Of a stretch of DNA of 64,000 bases, positions 61,801-64,000 are shown piece after piece. The notes under the pieces are model-generated. The model did no database searches and had not been told where the DNA came from. It worked only from the letters and a program-made list of their open reading frames with translations. How positions within the stretch are numbered: the stretch's first letter is position 1; each line of letters starts with the position of its first letter. The position numbers and the translations under genes are program-made. The stretch spans positions 694,632 to 758,631 of the forward strand of contig JAUPFP010000043.1 of assembly GCA_036925085.1 (NCBI GenBank), read 5' to 3'. The stretch comes from Brachycybe producta. Taxonomy: Eukaryota > Arthropoda > Diplopoda > Playtdesmida > Andrognathidae.

Positions 61801-63940
61801 CTTTTCTTCTTTTCTTTTTTATTACTTGTTTCTCTCTCTCTTTCTCTCTTCGTTCTTTCATTATCATCACCATCATCATCATCATTTTTAAAGTTGAGGC
61901 AAAAAATGATTGACAGAGAGATAAATCATTCAAAAATGTCTGTGAAGATTCACATGGACGATTCGGTGAGCGTGTTAAGTTTTATTTTGAGTTAGAATTT
62001 ATAATAATTGAAATAATTTGTTTTTTTTTGTATTAAAGAAAAGGGTTGTTATACGTGTTAACAACTATTTTTATGCTCCATTGAAAGATACACCTTTCAG
62101 GTAGAGAGAGAAAGAAAAAAAAAGTTTCATAATTTTAAACTTGTTTATATGTTTTGCAAAAAAAAAAATTGTTAATGTTAAAATTGTTGTGCTGCAGTTT
62201 TGGTATCGCAATGCCAGATGGATATGGAATGAATCGTATTCGTGGAGAAATTAATTTAACATCTTTAGCTGCCAATCGTTTGTATTATTTTTTGTATTTG
62301 AAATTAGTTTCAAGTTTTTTTTTGTTTGTTTGTTGATTTTATGTTAAAAAAATTGTTTTTTTGTAATTAATTTCACAGAGAAATCAATGGATTATGAAAG
62401 AAAAGGTAATTTCTTTAAATCGGGCTTTAAAGTGAATGACAATTTTGGATGTTGTATACAATTATATTTTAATTTAAATTAAGATGTTTCATGAATAGCT
62501 GGTTAACTGGTTTTAGGCCTCTTTGATTATTTTGTTCCAGGAGCAGAATTAAGAGAAATTAAAAATTGTTTACAAAATAGAAGGGTAGTTCAATCATTTA
62601 AGGGTATTTTATGGGTATTTTAAACTTTTTATTGACCAAAAATTAAAAATTATAGTCTGCTAAGCGTCGTCTGCTTACATTTTTTAAAGATATCAAAACA
62701 TGAAATTACTCTTAAGGTGACTGAAGTGAAGGTGACTTGTTTTTTTCATAATGTTTCTAAAAAAAAACGTTCGCTTAACGTTTTTGCGTCCAAATGTTAC
62801 AAAAGCTTCTATGTAGCTTGGCATTAGCCACTACAGTGACAGTGCATGGCGGGGTGACAAAAGCAAAATAAATAGCTATTCAGCCACCTTCTGGTTTCTA
62901 AAGAACATTCAAGTTTCTTTTTGTACAATAATCCGAGTTTGAGAGGCGTTTACAATTTAAAACCACCTTAATATGTTTTACGAACAGCTCATTTCCAAAC
63001 TTTCGTTATTCTGTGTTGCAGGAGCATTAACGCGTTCTAAGGAGAAATTAAAAGTGTGTTTGAAACTAGAACGATATCTAAATTAATAGTACTTTAAAAA
63101 AAATTATCTGCTTAAAATTGCATGAGTTCATTTTCAAACTGACATAAGCTTATTTTGTTTTTCTAGTTTCTAAAGCAGCACGATCACATTTGCAATATTT
63201 AAGCGAAGAAATCACTGCAAATGTGTCCTTGAATTAATTGCGATAACCAATGTGATAATACTCTTGCAAGACTTAAAAGTGGTTTCTTGCACACCGTCCT
63301 ATAGAAAACTCTGCTCTTCGTTTTTTTTTCTTCTTGCAAGAAACTGTGTAAGATTCACTGCAATATTTGACTTTTTTTTTGCATGCAATCTTGCGAGAAA
63401 AATAGCCAGAGTGATCGCCACTTAAAACACTTTAAATCCTGGACTACATAATAACACGAGTTTTTGAAGAACGATTGCAGTTTAAAACCACCTTAATACA
63501 TGTATTTCTAATTCGTTGTTTGCAGTTCTATCCTTATTTGAGGGAAGTAAATGGTCATTACATCCTGACTGGTAAATATACAATATTACGATAAACAACA
63601 TTAGTTGTATTGTGAAAAAAGTTTTTTTCTGAGCATCCTATCTATTTGTCTTTGTATTTTTTTAGGGTTTACTGTCGTTATTTCTACAGTAATCCAGATC
63701 GTCGTAATCGAACTGTCGAAGAAACGTTTATGCATTTTCTCAAATCTAATCGTCAAGGCGCATTTTCATTTAAACATCAAGCTCGCGTTAAACAAATACC
63801 ATTGAGTGATGATTACTGTAGGCTTGAAATGTTTTGCAAGGCATTTTTCGCTCCATAATTAATGTTCCTTTTTTTTCTTTTTTTGGGGAATTTTTAAGTT
63901 TACGAAAAAGCGAAACAGATGAACAAGGATGATTTTTACT
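27193..63940 (+). CDS. CACNA2D3-like: Voltage-gated calcium channel auxiliary subunit alpha2delta, CACNA2D3-like (partial, 27 exons)
   Basis: Exons: 27193-27332, 43361-43442, 45745-45855, 47470-47529, 47626-47764, 47851-47982, 48939-48993, 50095-50245, 50753-50917, 51049-51162, 52209-52287, 52375-52424, 52494-52577, 53702-53872, 53945-53998, 54080-54136, 57802-57882, 57970-58044, 58147-58227, 58299-58322, 61894-61965, 62039-62100, 62198-62277, 62379-62405, 63526-63571, 63666-63817, 63899-63940. All phases join, giving about 795 codons. Domains in order: signal peptide (about 1-40), VWA_N (about 105-215, including [12 protein letters not shown]), VWA with a complete MIDAS (DGSGS, Asp256) and ITDG (363-365), an invertebrate-type insert (455-529), then a Cache-like region ([39 protein letters not shown]). 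Alpha2delta proteins bind the pore subunit of Cav channels at the cell surface through the MIDAS and raise channel trafficking. The delta part and C-terminal anchor lie beyond the window. The start ATG has a good context (AAAATGG). Resemblance is closest to alpha2delta-3/4. Confidence 0.95.
27333..28946. repeat. CACNA2D-like intron 1: CT- and CG-rich simple repeats
   Basis: CT arrays near 27799-27822 and 28180-28330, short CGCGCG alternations near 27663 and 27969, a C10 run at 27930-27939 and a TGACGTCA at 27898. Open frames here are serine/leucine low-complexity artefacts. Confidence 0.7.
28947..29364 (+). mobile_element. MITE family A, copy 3
   Basis: Same orientation as copy 1, TA-flanked, ends AAAGCCTCGTTTTCACGG and ...AACGAGGCTTTA. 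Very close to copy 1 along its length. Confidence 0.85.
29365..30930. repeat. Intron 1: unclassified sequence and ATC/G-run repeats
   Basis: No exon recognised. An ATC array at about 30646-30685 and a 21-base G run at 30823-30843 precede CT-rich sequence. TGACGTCA occurs at 30219. Confidence 0.5.
30931..31063. mobile_element. Foldback MITE family C, copy 3 (shortened)
   Basis: GCAGGCAAGTGTGCCCAGC at the left and GGGGCAAACGAAATTTTAGT near the right. The right terminus is lost into a CT microsatellite. Confidence 0.8.
31064..31619. repeat. Intron 1: CT microsatellites
   Basis: CT/CTTT-rich arrays about 31064-31210, then AT-rich sequence without recognisable content. Confidence 0.7.
31620..32375. 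mobile_element. MITE family D, copy 3, carrying a nested element BB
   Basis: Outer ends TTAGAAACTAGAAGGGTAG and CTACCCTTCTAGTTTCTAA. About 31783-32348 is a different palindromic element (BB), with GTTGTAAA/TTTACAAC ends and the internal word TACACGTGTCCCC. An inverted relative of BB lies at 41921-42232. Confidence 0.75.
32376..33299. repeat. Intron 1: G-run, GA and TA microsatellites
   Basis: A 20-base G run at 32619-32638, GA array about 32778-32812 and TA array about 33023-33064. The minus-strand open frames here are low-complexity serine/leucine and proline runs. Confidence 0.75.
33300..33751. mobile_element. MITE family O, copy 1, split by B copy 4
   Basis: Ends TATAGTTGCCTATCTC and GTGAGGCAACTATA, with CTGTGACGTCAGAGGGGTT at the left and ACTGACGTCACAA at the right. 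The element without its insertion would be about 235 bp, as at 55076-55324. Confidence 0.85.
33475..33681. mobile_element. Foldback MITE family B, copy 4
   Basis: 207 bp, nested in MITE O. CATTTTTT precedes it and CATTTTTTT follows it, consistent with a 9-bp duplication altered by slippage in the T run. Confidence 0.9.
34103..34207. mobile_element. Minimal foldback MITE family C, copy 4, with perfect 9-bp TSD
   Basis: Only 105 bp: ATAGGCATCTCTGCCCAGC to GCTGGGCAGAGATACCTGT, almost pure inverted repeat. CATAAATGC flanks it exactly on both sides (34094-34102 and 34208-34216). Confidence 0.95.
34295..34499. mobile_element. Foldback MITE family B, copy 5
   Basis: 205 bp, ACAGGCAATTAGAAAACGG to TTTTCTAATTGCCTGT, TGACGTCA in the centre. 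Confidence 0.9.
34560..34865. repeat. Repeat family CC, inverted copy
   Basis: Shares TATTATGACAAATATTGTCA and other TGTCA/TGACA words with 13735-13925 in the opposite orientation. Confidence 0.55.
34970..35360. mobile_element. hAT-type MITE family G, copy 2
   Basis: Ends TAGGGATGGGACATTCGAATC and GATTCGTCCCACCTCTA. Flanks TTTTTTAC and ATTTTTAC match at 7 of 8 positions, giving an 8-bp duplication as expected for hAT. AT-rich interior with no transposase. Confidence 0.88.
35386..35785. mobile_element. hAT-type MITE family G, copy 3
   Basis: Inverted relative to copy 2 and only 25 bp from it. Ends TAGATGTGTGACGAATC and ...CTAATCCCTA; flanks GTTTTTAG and GTTTTTAA match at 7 of 8. Confidence 0.88.
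35786..37081. repeat. Intron 1: large GA/TA microsatellite block
   Basis: CT array near 36483-36502, TA array about 36664-36732 framed by GA arrays to about 36870. All open frames across it are low-complexity. Confidence 0.85.
37082..37260. mobile_element. Foldback MITE family C, copy 5
   Basis: ACAGGCAAGTGTAGCCAGC to ...GAAAAGCTAGTGCT; the last outer bases are missing. Arms share CACCCTTTTATGAGCGTCAT with copies 2 and 7. Confidence 0.82.
37261..38811. repeat. Intron 1: CA/GT and GA microsatellites
   Basis: Dispersed CA-rich words at 37261-37620, a GT array about 37665-37685 and GA/GAAA arrays about 37781-38010. Nothing coding. Confidence 0.75.
38812..39355. mobile_element. Palindromic element family K with nested J copy 2
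   Basis: About 75-bp nearly exact inverted arms (ATCAGTTTAAACTAGACAAG ... and complement, including AACGAGAAATGGAAAGGGAT) enclose a hAT-like MITE at 38899-39178. Confidence 0.88.
38899..39178. mobile_element. hAT-like MITE family J, copy 2, with perfect 8-bp TSD
   Basis: TAGGGCTCGGATTTTGATGC to ...CATCCGAGCCCTA, flanked by TTTATTAG at 38891-38898 and 39179-39186. Confidence 0.93.
39374..39635. mobile_element. MITE family H, copy 3 (inverted, right end lost)
   Basis: Begins TACACATCTGATAATTTAAA and matches copies 1 and 2 in reverse orientation. It stops abruptly at AATTCATG, where a GC-richer segment begins. Confidence 0.78.
39636..39976. other. GC-richer unclassified segment
   Basis: Distinctly richer in C and G than its surroundings and built around GCGAACATTC/GAACATGTTC words. 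Open frames exist on both strands but neither looks like a conserved protein; probably another mobile-element relic. Confidence 0.4.
39977..40359. mobile_element. Palindromic element family V with GATACG word array
   Basis: Ends GGTATCCACTTGTTGCATTT and ...AACTGCAACAAGTGGATAC. Between them at least twelve GATACG/CGTATC hexamers occur, as expected for repeated subterminal transposase sites. No coding capacity. Confidence 0.75.
41021..41171. mobile_element. Foldback MITE family B, copy 6 (internally deleted)
   Basis: ATAGGTAATTAAAAATCGG to TTTCTAATTGCCTGT, 151 bp; one arm lacks the segment around the TGACGTCA centre. Confidence 0.82.
41201..41299. mobile_element. Foldback MITE family C, copy 6 (left half)
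   Basis: CAAGTGTGCTCAGC followed by GCCCTTTTATGAG and AACTTCTAATTGGTTTGTTA, then ends at CACATGCCCCAC. The right half is gone. Confidence 0.72.
41921..42232. mobile_element. Element BB, inverted copy
   Basis: Shares GACACGTGTACTTAAAACCC, the GTTGTTAAAAAACGTG end and other words with 31783-32348 in reverse orientation. A 13-base G run lies at 42094-42106. Confidence 0.65.
42295..42465. mobile_element. Repeat family Z, copy 1
   Basis: AACTCAACTAAGAGC, GAGGGCGCAAACTGTACTTC and AAGCAAGATGGCTTCCTTC words are shared with 58905-59510, where another palindrome is inserted. Confidence 0.65.
42466..42706. mobile_element. MITE family O, copy 2
   Basis: GCTTGTGACGTCACAGGGGTT at the left and TCTGACGTCACAAGCTTCATC with GGCGAGGCTACTATA at the right, about 240 bp. 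Confidence 0.82.
43361..43442 (+). CDS. CACNA2D3-like: CACNA2D-like exon 2
   Basis: Follows TTTTATAACAG and encodes [18 protein letters not shown] plus nine more residues, corresponding to the N-terminal VKLWA..FG.EI...KY stretch of alpha2delta-3. It ends before GTAAGC in phase 0. The 16-kb intron before it is the longest in the window. Confidence 0.88.
43443..43702. other. CACNA2D-like intron 2, proximal part
   Basis: AT-rich, nothing recognised. The rest of this 2.3-kb intron holds elements P, C copy 7, M copy 2 and T. Confidence 0.4.
43703..44608. mobile_element. Long palindromic GC-richer element (family P) with nested C copy 7
   Basis: Ends ATTTTAAGGTGGGATTCTTC and GAAGAATTCCACCTAAAAT; arms contain CCGGACTGCTTTCA / GAAAGCAGTCCGG and TGCATCT / AGATGCA. 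It is much richer in G and C than the surrounding intron. Both-strand open frames come from the palindrome. Confidence 0.82.
43902..44043. mobile_element. Foldback MITE family C, copy 7, with perfect 9-bp TSD
   Basis: 142 bp, ACAGGCAAGTGTGCCCGGC to GCTGGGCACACTTGCCTGT, flanked exactly by ATTTTTGCC (43893-43901 and 44044-44052) inside element P. Confidence 0.95.
44631..44660 (-). other. Hammerhead-ribozyme-like core motif (a)
   Basis: On the minus strand: CTGAAGA, then T, stem GACC, loop, stem GGTC, then GAAAC. The order matches the hammerhead core CUGANGA - stem II - GAAA. It lies just right of element P. Stems I and III were not established, so activity is not claimed. Confidence 0.45.
44897..45114. 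mobile_element. MITE family M, copy 2 (uninterrupted)
   Basis: ATGGGTAGGCTTCCCACC to GGTGGCAAGCCTACCCAT, 218 bp. It gives the empty-site reference for the B insertion at 14092. Confidence 0.9.
45243..45275. other. 33-bp perfect hairpin
   Basis: Two 16-bp exact inverted arms, TTTCTTCTTGCCGATA and complement, with one central base. The following sequence (GAGTATGATGCAATCGG, CCGATAGTCTC) resembles the ends of the foldback at 25476-26036, so it is probably a collapsed remnant of that family. Confidence 0.85.
45310..45515. mobile_element. Harbinger-like MITE family T with TTA TSD
   Basis: Ends GGCCGGCCATAGACGTAACG and CGTTACGTGTATGGCCGGCG, 206 bp, flanked by TTA on both sides (45307-45309 and 45516-45518). 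The 3-bp TTA/TAA target is typical of PIF/Harbinger elements. Confidence 0.85.
45745..45855 (+). CDS. CACNA2D3-like: CACNA2D-like exon 3
   Basis: Starts GGA TTT CAA ATG in phase 0 after TTAATAAATAG and encodes ...[18 protein letters not shown], matching LVKKLAKNMEEMFHKK of alpha2delta-3. 37 codons, donor GTAAAA. Confidence 0.9.
46202..47233. mobile_element. hAT-type non-autonomous element X with perfect 8-bp TSD
   Basis: CAGTGGCGTAGCCAAG to GGCTACGTCACTG, 1032 bp, flanked exactly by ACAAATAA (46194-46201 and 47234-47241). The right half is GC-richer, and the left part contains nested element W. No transposase domain recognised. It lies in intron 3 of the calcium-channel gene. Confidence 0.92.
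46365..46717. mobile_element. Palindromic element W nested in X
   Basis: CTTAGACTATTACCTTC to GAAGGTAATAGTCTAAG, 353 bp, flanked by CCGCCAC on both sides (46358-46364 and 46718-46724). A further TTAGACTATTAC/GGTAATAGTC pair lies inside, near 46508-46540. Confidence 0.88.
47470..47982 (+). CDS. CACNA2D3-like: CACNA2D-like exons 4-6 (VWA_N domain)
   Basis: 47470-47529, 47626-47764 and 47851-47982, separated by introns of 96 and 86 nt. They encode [15 protein letters not shown], then FEYNNAK...[20 protein letters not shown], then [10 protein letters not shown]...[20 protein letters not shown]. These match the VWA_N region of alpha2delta-3 nearly block for block. Confidence 0.95.
47983..48938. 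other. CACNA2D-like intron 6
   Basis: About 0.96 kb. It has a GAAATATTTC-rich inverted patch near 48740-48820 and an unclassified middle; no element edge could be fixed. Confidence 0.4.
48939..48993 (+). CDS. CACNA2D3-like: CACNA2D-like exon 7
   Basis: 55 nt encoding [19 protein letters not shown] with split codons at both ends. This is the stretch just before the VWA domain that in vertebrate alpha2delta-1 holds the RRR gabapentin-contact motif; here it reads R-M-R. Confidence 0.92.
48994..50094. other. CACNA2D-like intron 7
   Basis: 1.1 kb, AT-rich. A palindromic stretch lies at about 49420-49740 (GCTGAAAAGAGTGGCA near 49478 against GCCACTCTTTCAGC near 49704), followed by E-like module words at 49790-49920 (CTCTAGTGATGAT; TGCCATAAAAGTTTATTCTG). 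Element borders are uncertain. Confidence 0.5.
50095..50245 (+). CDS. CACNA2D3-like: CACNA2D-like exon 8 (VWA domain, MIDAS)
   Basis: Encodes [20 protein letters not shown] and the following helix, ending ...[10 protein letters not shown] before GTAAAT in phase 0. The MIDAS D-x-S-x-S is complete, so metal-dependent interaction with the channel pore subunit is expected. Confidence 0.97.
50264..50692. mobile_element. Palindromic element Q in CACNA2D-like intron 8
   Basis: CCAGCTGGGATGATTTTTTTG and its complement at the right, plus ATGAGCGGTTAAATAGC / GCTATTTAACCGCT and GGCTAGCAGTAATG / CACTGCTAGCC. It accounts for most of the 507-nt intron. Confidence 0.82.
50753..51162 (+). CDS. CACNA2D3-like: CACNA2D-like exons 9 and 10 (VWA domain)
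   Basis: 50753-50917 encodes [20 protein letters not shown] and on to ...[11 protein letters not shown]; 51049-51162 encodes [20 protein letters not shown] and ...[12 protein letters not shown]. Both are phase 0 at each end, with a 131-nt intron between them. The Cys pair and ITDG loop are conserved with vertebrate alpha2delta-3. Confidence 0.96.
51602..52065. mobile_element. Palindromic element R in CACNA2D-like intron 10
   Basis: GGTGCACACATCCGTGTTTT and its near complement, with GCGGCGGCGCCG / CTAGCGCCGCTAC in the arms. The plus-strand open frame across its right half lies wholly within the element and is not a gene. Confidence 0.82.
52209..52577 (+). CDS. CACNA2D3-like: CACNA2D-like exons 11-13
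   Basis: 52209-52287 ([17 protein letters not shown]...), 52375-52424 ([17 protein letters not shown]) and 52494-52577 ([20 protein letters not shown]...YADIE). Introns are 87 and 69 nt. They complete the VWA domain. Exon 13 ends GAG before GCAATT: no GT donor keeps the protein, so a GC-AG intron is inferred. Confidence 0.93.
52721..53466. mobile_element. MITE family F, copy 3
   Basis: TTAAGGCGGCGTCATAGATAT at the left, AGCGAACTTTTTTT and AAAAAGTTCGCTTGACGG inside, two opposed E-like modules in the middle, and a decayed right end. It fills most of intron 13. Confidence 0.78.
53702..54136 (+). CDS. CACNA2D3-like: CACNA2D-like exons 14-16 (insert and start of Cache region)
   Basis: 53702-53872 begins [20 protein letters not shown] and runs into an acidic, disordered stretch; 53945-53998 encodes [18 protein letters not shown]; 54080-54136 encodes [19 protein letters not shown]. 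The frame is open from 53702 to 53998, so the 72 nt 53873-53944 (GT...AG, multiple of three, no stop) may be spliced or kept. An earlier donor at 53765 is also in frame. Human alpha2delta-3 has only a short linker here; the DPK-SDWLW insert is, as far as I recall, typical of invertebrate homologues. Confidence 0.85.
54182..54450. mobile_element. pogo-like MITE with TA TSD
   Basis: CACTAATACCTTGCTTTACG and the complement of GGCCGTATAGCGAGG at the right, ending ...CGAGTG, flanked by TA (54180-54181, 54451-54452). The 'CACT..ACCTCG..TACGGCC' layout is that of pogo/Tigger-group termini. No transposase. Confidence 0.82.
54561..55012 (+). mobile_element. Mariner deletion derivative with transposase N-terminus
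   Basis: TACGAGGGATATTCAGTATG and ACTGAATATTCCTCGTA form the TIR. From 54713 the frame [20 protein letters not shown] matches the start of mariner-type transposases; it meets a stop (TAA) right after RFL, resumes briefly ([14 protein letters not shown]), then the central catalytic part is deleted. Only a short 3' remainder precedes the right TIR. Non-functional relic inside intron 16. Confidence 0.85.
55076..55324. mobile_element. MITE family O, copy 3
   Basis: AAGCTTGTGACGTCAGAAGG at the left and CTCTGACGTCACAAG then GGTGAGGCGAGTATA at the right, about 249 bp, uninterrupted. Confidence 0.85.
55622..56112. mobile_element. AT-rich foldback element Y
   Basis: Arms AACGTTGGTTACTCGTTTAA / CAAACAACGAGTGTTAC and ACATTTTGTTACAAATATGG / ACCTATATTTGTAACAAAAT, centre ATTATTAAAAAATAATTATT. 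Both arms carry a hammerhead-like motif. Confidence 0.75.
55771..55803 (-). other. Hammerhead-ribozyme-like core motif (b)
   Basis: Minus strand: CTGAAGA, T, stem GATTAT, loop AATC, stem ATAATC, then GAAACGTC. A degenerate counterpart in the other arm (plus strand, 55984-56015) reads CTGAAAA...CAAAAC. Compared with motif (a) the stem bases differ but still pair. Confidence 0.45.
56113..57263. other. CACNA2D-like intron 16, central part
   Basis: AT-rich; TATATA runs near 56796-56821. No exon or shared repeat recognised. Confidence 0.4.
57264..57687. mobile_element. MITE family F, copy 4
   Basis: TTAAGGTGGCTGAATAGATA and TATCTATTCATCCACCTTAA: the cleanest TTAA-flanked copy, 424 bp, with both AAAGCGAAC words and the E-like module. 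Confidence 0.9.
57802..58322 (+). CDS. CACNA2D3-like: CACNA2D-like exons 17-20 (Cache-like region)
   Basis: 57802-57882 ([20 protein letters not shown]...), 57970-58044 ([20 protein letters not shown]...), 58147-58227 ([20 protein letters not shown]...) and the 24-nt 58299-58322 (AEDQLLLT). Introns are 87, 102 and 71 nt; all junctions are phase 0. They match the GILLGVVGTDVP...NGYAF.ITNNGYILTHP...PNYSSVDLSEVE stretch of alpha2delta-3. Confidence 0.95.
58420..58745. mobile_element. hAT-like MITE family J, copy 3
   Basis: TAGTGCGTGGGTGTTTATGC to ...ATCTGAGCGCTTA, with the internal AAGTAACAATC and ATCAATGAACAA words of the other copies. The flanks are TAA microsatellite, so the duplication cannot be judged. 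Confidence 0.72.
58905..59510. mobile_element. Repeat family Z, copy 2, with nested palindrome
   Basis: Left AACTAAGAGC..., right GATGGCGCAAACTGTGCTTA and AAGCAAGATGGCTTCCTTC, as in 42295-42465. A palindrome at about 58951-59373 (TAGCATTAACCCAGTGGTAT and CACTGAGCTAATGCTA ends) is inserted in it. Confidence 0.7.
59511..60482. other. CACNA2D-like intron 20, central part
   Basis: AT-rich, with short inverted words around 60110-60180 (CTATAGTGAC, GTCACTATAGTG). No gene recognised. Confidence 0.4.
60483..61441. mobile_element. GC-richer element AA with ATGCTCTCATTA ends
   Basis: ATGCTCTCATTACGTTGATG and the complement of AACATAATGAGAGCAT at the right; CTGACGTCA stands about 60 bp inside each end. 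The 950-bp interior is clearly richer in G and C than the intron and has moderate open frames on both strands (minus 60724-60918, for example) without recognisable domains. It may be a non-autonomous element or a decayed autonomous one. Confidence 0.7.
61894..62405 (+). CDS. CACNA2D3-like: CACNA2D-like exons 21-24
   Basis: 61894-61965 ([20 protein letters not shown]...), 62039-62100 ([20 protein letters not shown]), 62198-62277 ([20 protein letters not shown]...) and the 27-nt 62379-62405 (KSMDYERK). Introns are 73, 97 and 101 nt. Corresponds to the LR.AM.N...G..SM.VK, DYYYTDI.GTPFSLGV and following region of alpha2delta-3. Confidence 0.92.
62569..62905. mobile_element. MITE family D, copy 4, split by F copy 5
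   Basis: Left ACAAAATAGAAGGGTAGTTC and right CTTCTGGTTTCTAAAG are D ends; 62712-62890 is a short family F copy (CTTAAGGTGACTGAAG to TATTCAGCCACCTT) inserted in the right part. Together they account for part of the 1.1-kb intron 24. Confidence 0.72.
63526..63940 (+). CDS. CACNA2D3-like: CACNA2D-like exons 25-27
   Basis: 63526-63571 ([15 protein letters not shown]), 63666-63817 ([20 protein letters not shown] ... IPLSDDY) and 63899-63940 ([13 protein letters not shown]). Introns are 94 and 81 nt; the last donor GTAAGT at 63941 opens an intron that leaves the window. These correspond to the DEWSYCNTDL.PEHR..SQLEAI region. The rest of the protein, including the delta part, is not in view. Confidence 0.9.
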
Positions 63941-64000
63941 GTAAGTCTTTTCTTTTTCTATTATTTATTATTAATTTCTATTTATTCTTTTCGTTTTTTT

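Noticed and set aside
1-64000. LTR or other virus-like elements
   Set aside because: No long direct repeats, primer-binding site or capsid/integrase-type frames were recognised by eye; a profile search would be needed to exclude old fragments.

Overview
The window is a eukaryotic, AT-rich stretch with clean GT-AG introns, dense microsatellites and many small palindromic DNA transposons. It holds two host genes, both on the + strand. The organism looks like an invertebrate animal. The calcium-channel subunit is of the alpha2delta-3/4 type with an extra segment after the VWA domain that I associate with invertebrate homologues, and the first gene resembles cysteine-rich secreted proteins best known from arthropods. 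I cannot place it further. No bacterial-type operons, CRISPR arrays, tRNAs or rRNAs were seen, and no LTR or other virus-like element was recognised.

Layout. 1-15503 is intergenic and made largely of MITEs (families here called A to Z, AA to CC). 15504-25098 is gene 1: five exons encoding a secreted, cysteine-rich, probably GPI-anchored protein of about 293 aa. Its 7.25-kb first intron holds a mariner-type MITE, a decayed LINE, foldback elements and a minisatellite; its third intron holds a nest ending in a better preserved LINE 3' end. 25099-27192 is intergenic, and one MITE ends about 90 bp upstream of the next start codon. 27193-63940 is the 5' part of an alpha2delta calcium-channel subunit gene (CACNA2D3-like): 27 exons, about 795 codons, running off the right edge. 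Intron 1 is 16 kb. The others are either 69-131 nt or several hundred to thousands of nt, and nearly all long ones contain recognisable transposons.

Mobile DNA. The commonest group is a set of foldback elements with ACAGGC termini (families B and C). Several copies have exact 9-bp target-site duplications, which fits Mutator-like transposition. hAT-type MITEs with 8-bp duplications, TTAA-flanked and TA-flanked families, a pogo-like MITE, a mariner deletion derivative, a Harbinger-like MITE and three LINE fragments are also present, many nested in one another. Several unrelated families carry the CRE palindrome TGACGTCA. Two loci carry a hammerhead-ribozyme-like core with compensating stem changes.

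The two genes need not act together. Alpha2delta proteins are extracellular membrane-anchored partners of voltage-gated calcium channels; gene 1 encodes an unrelated cell-surface or secreted protein of unknown role.
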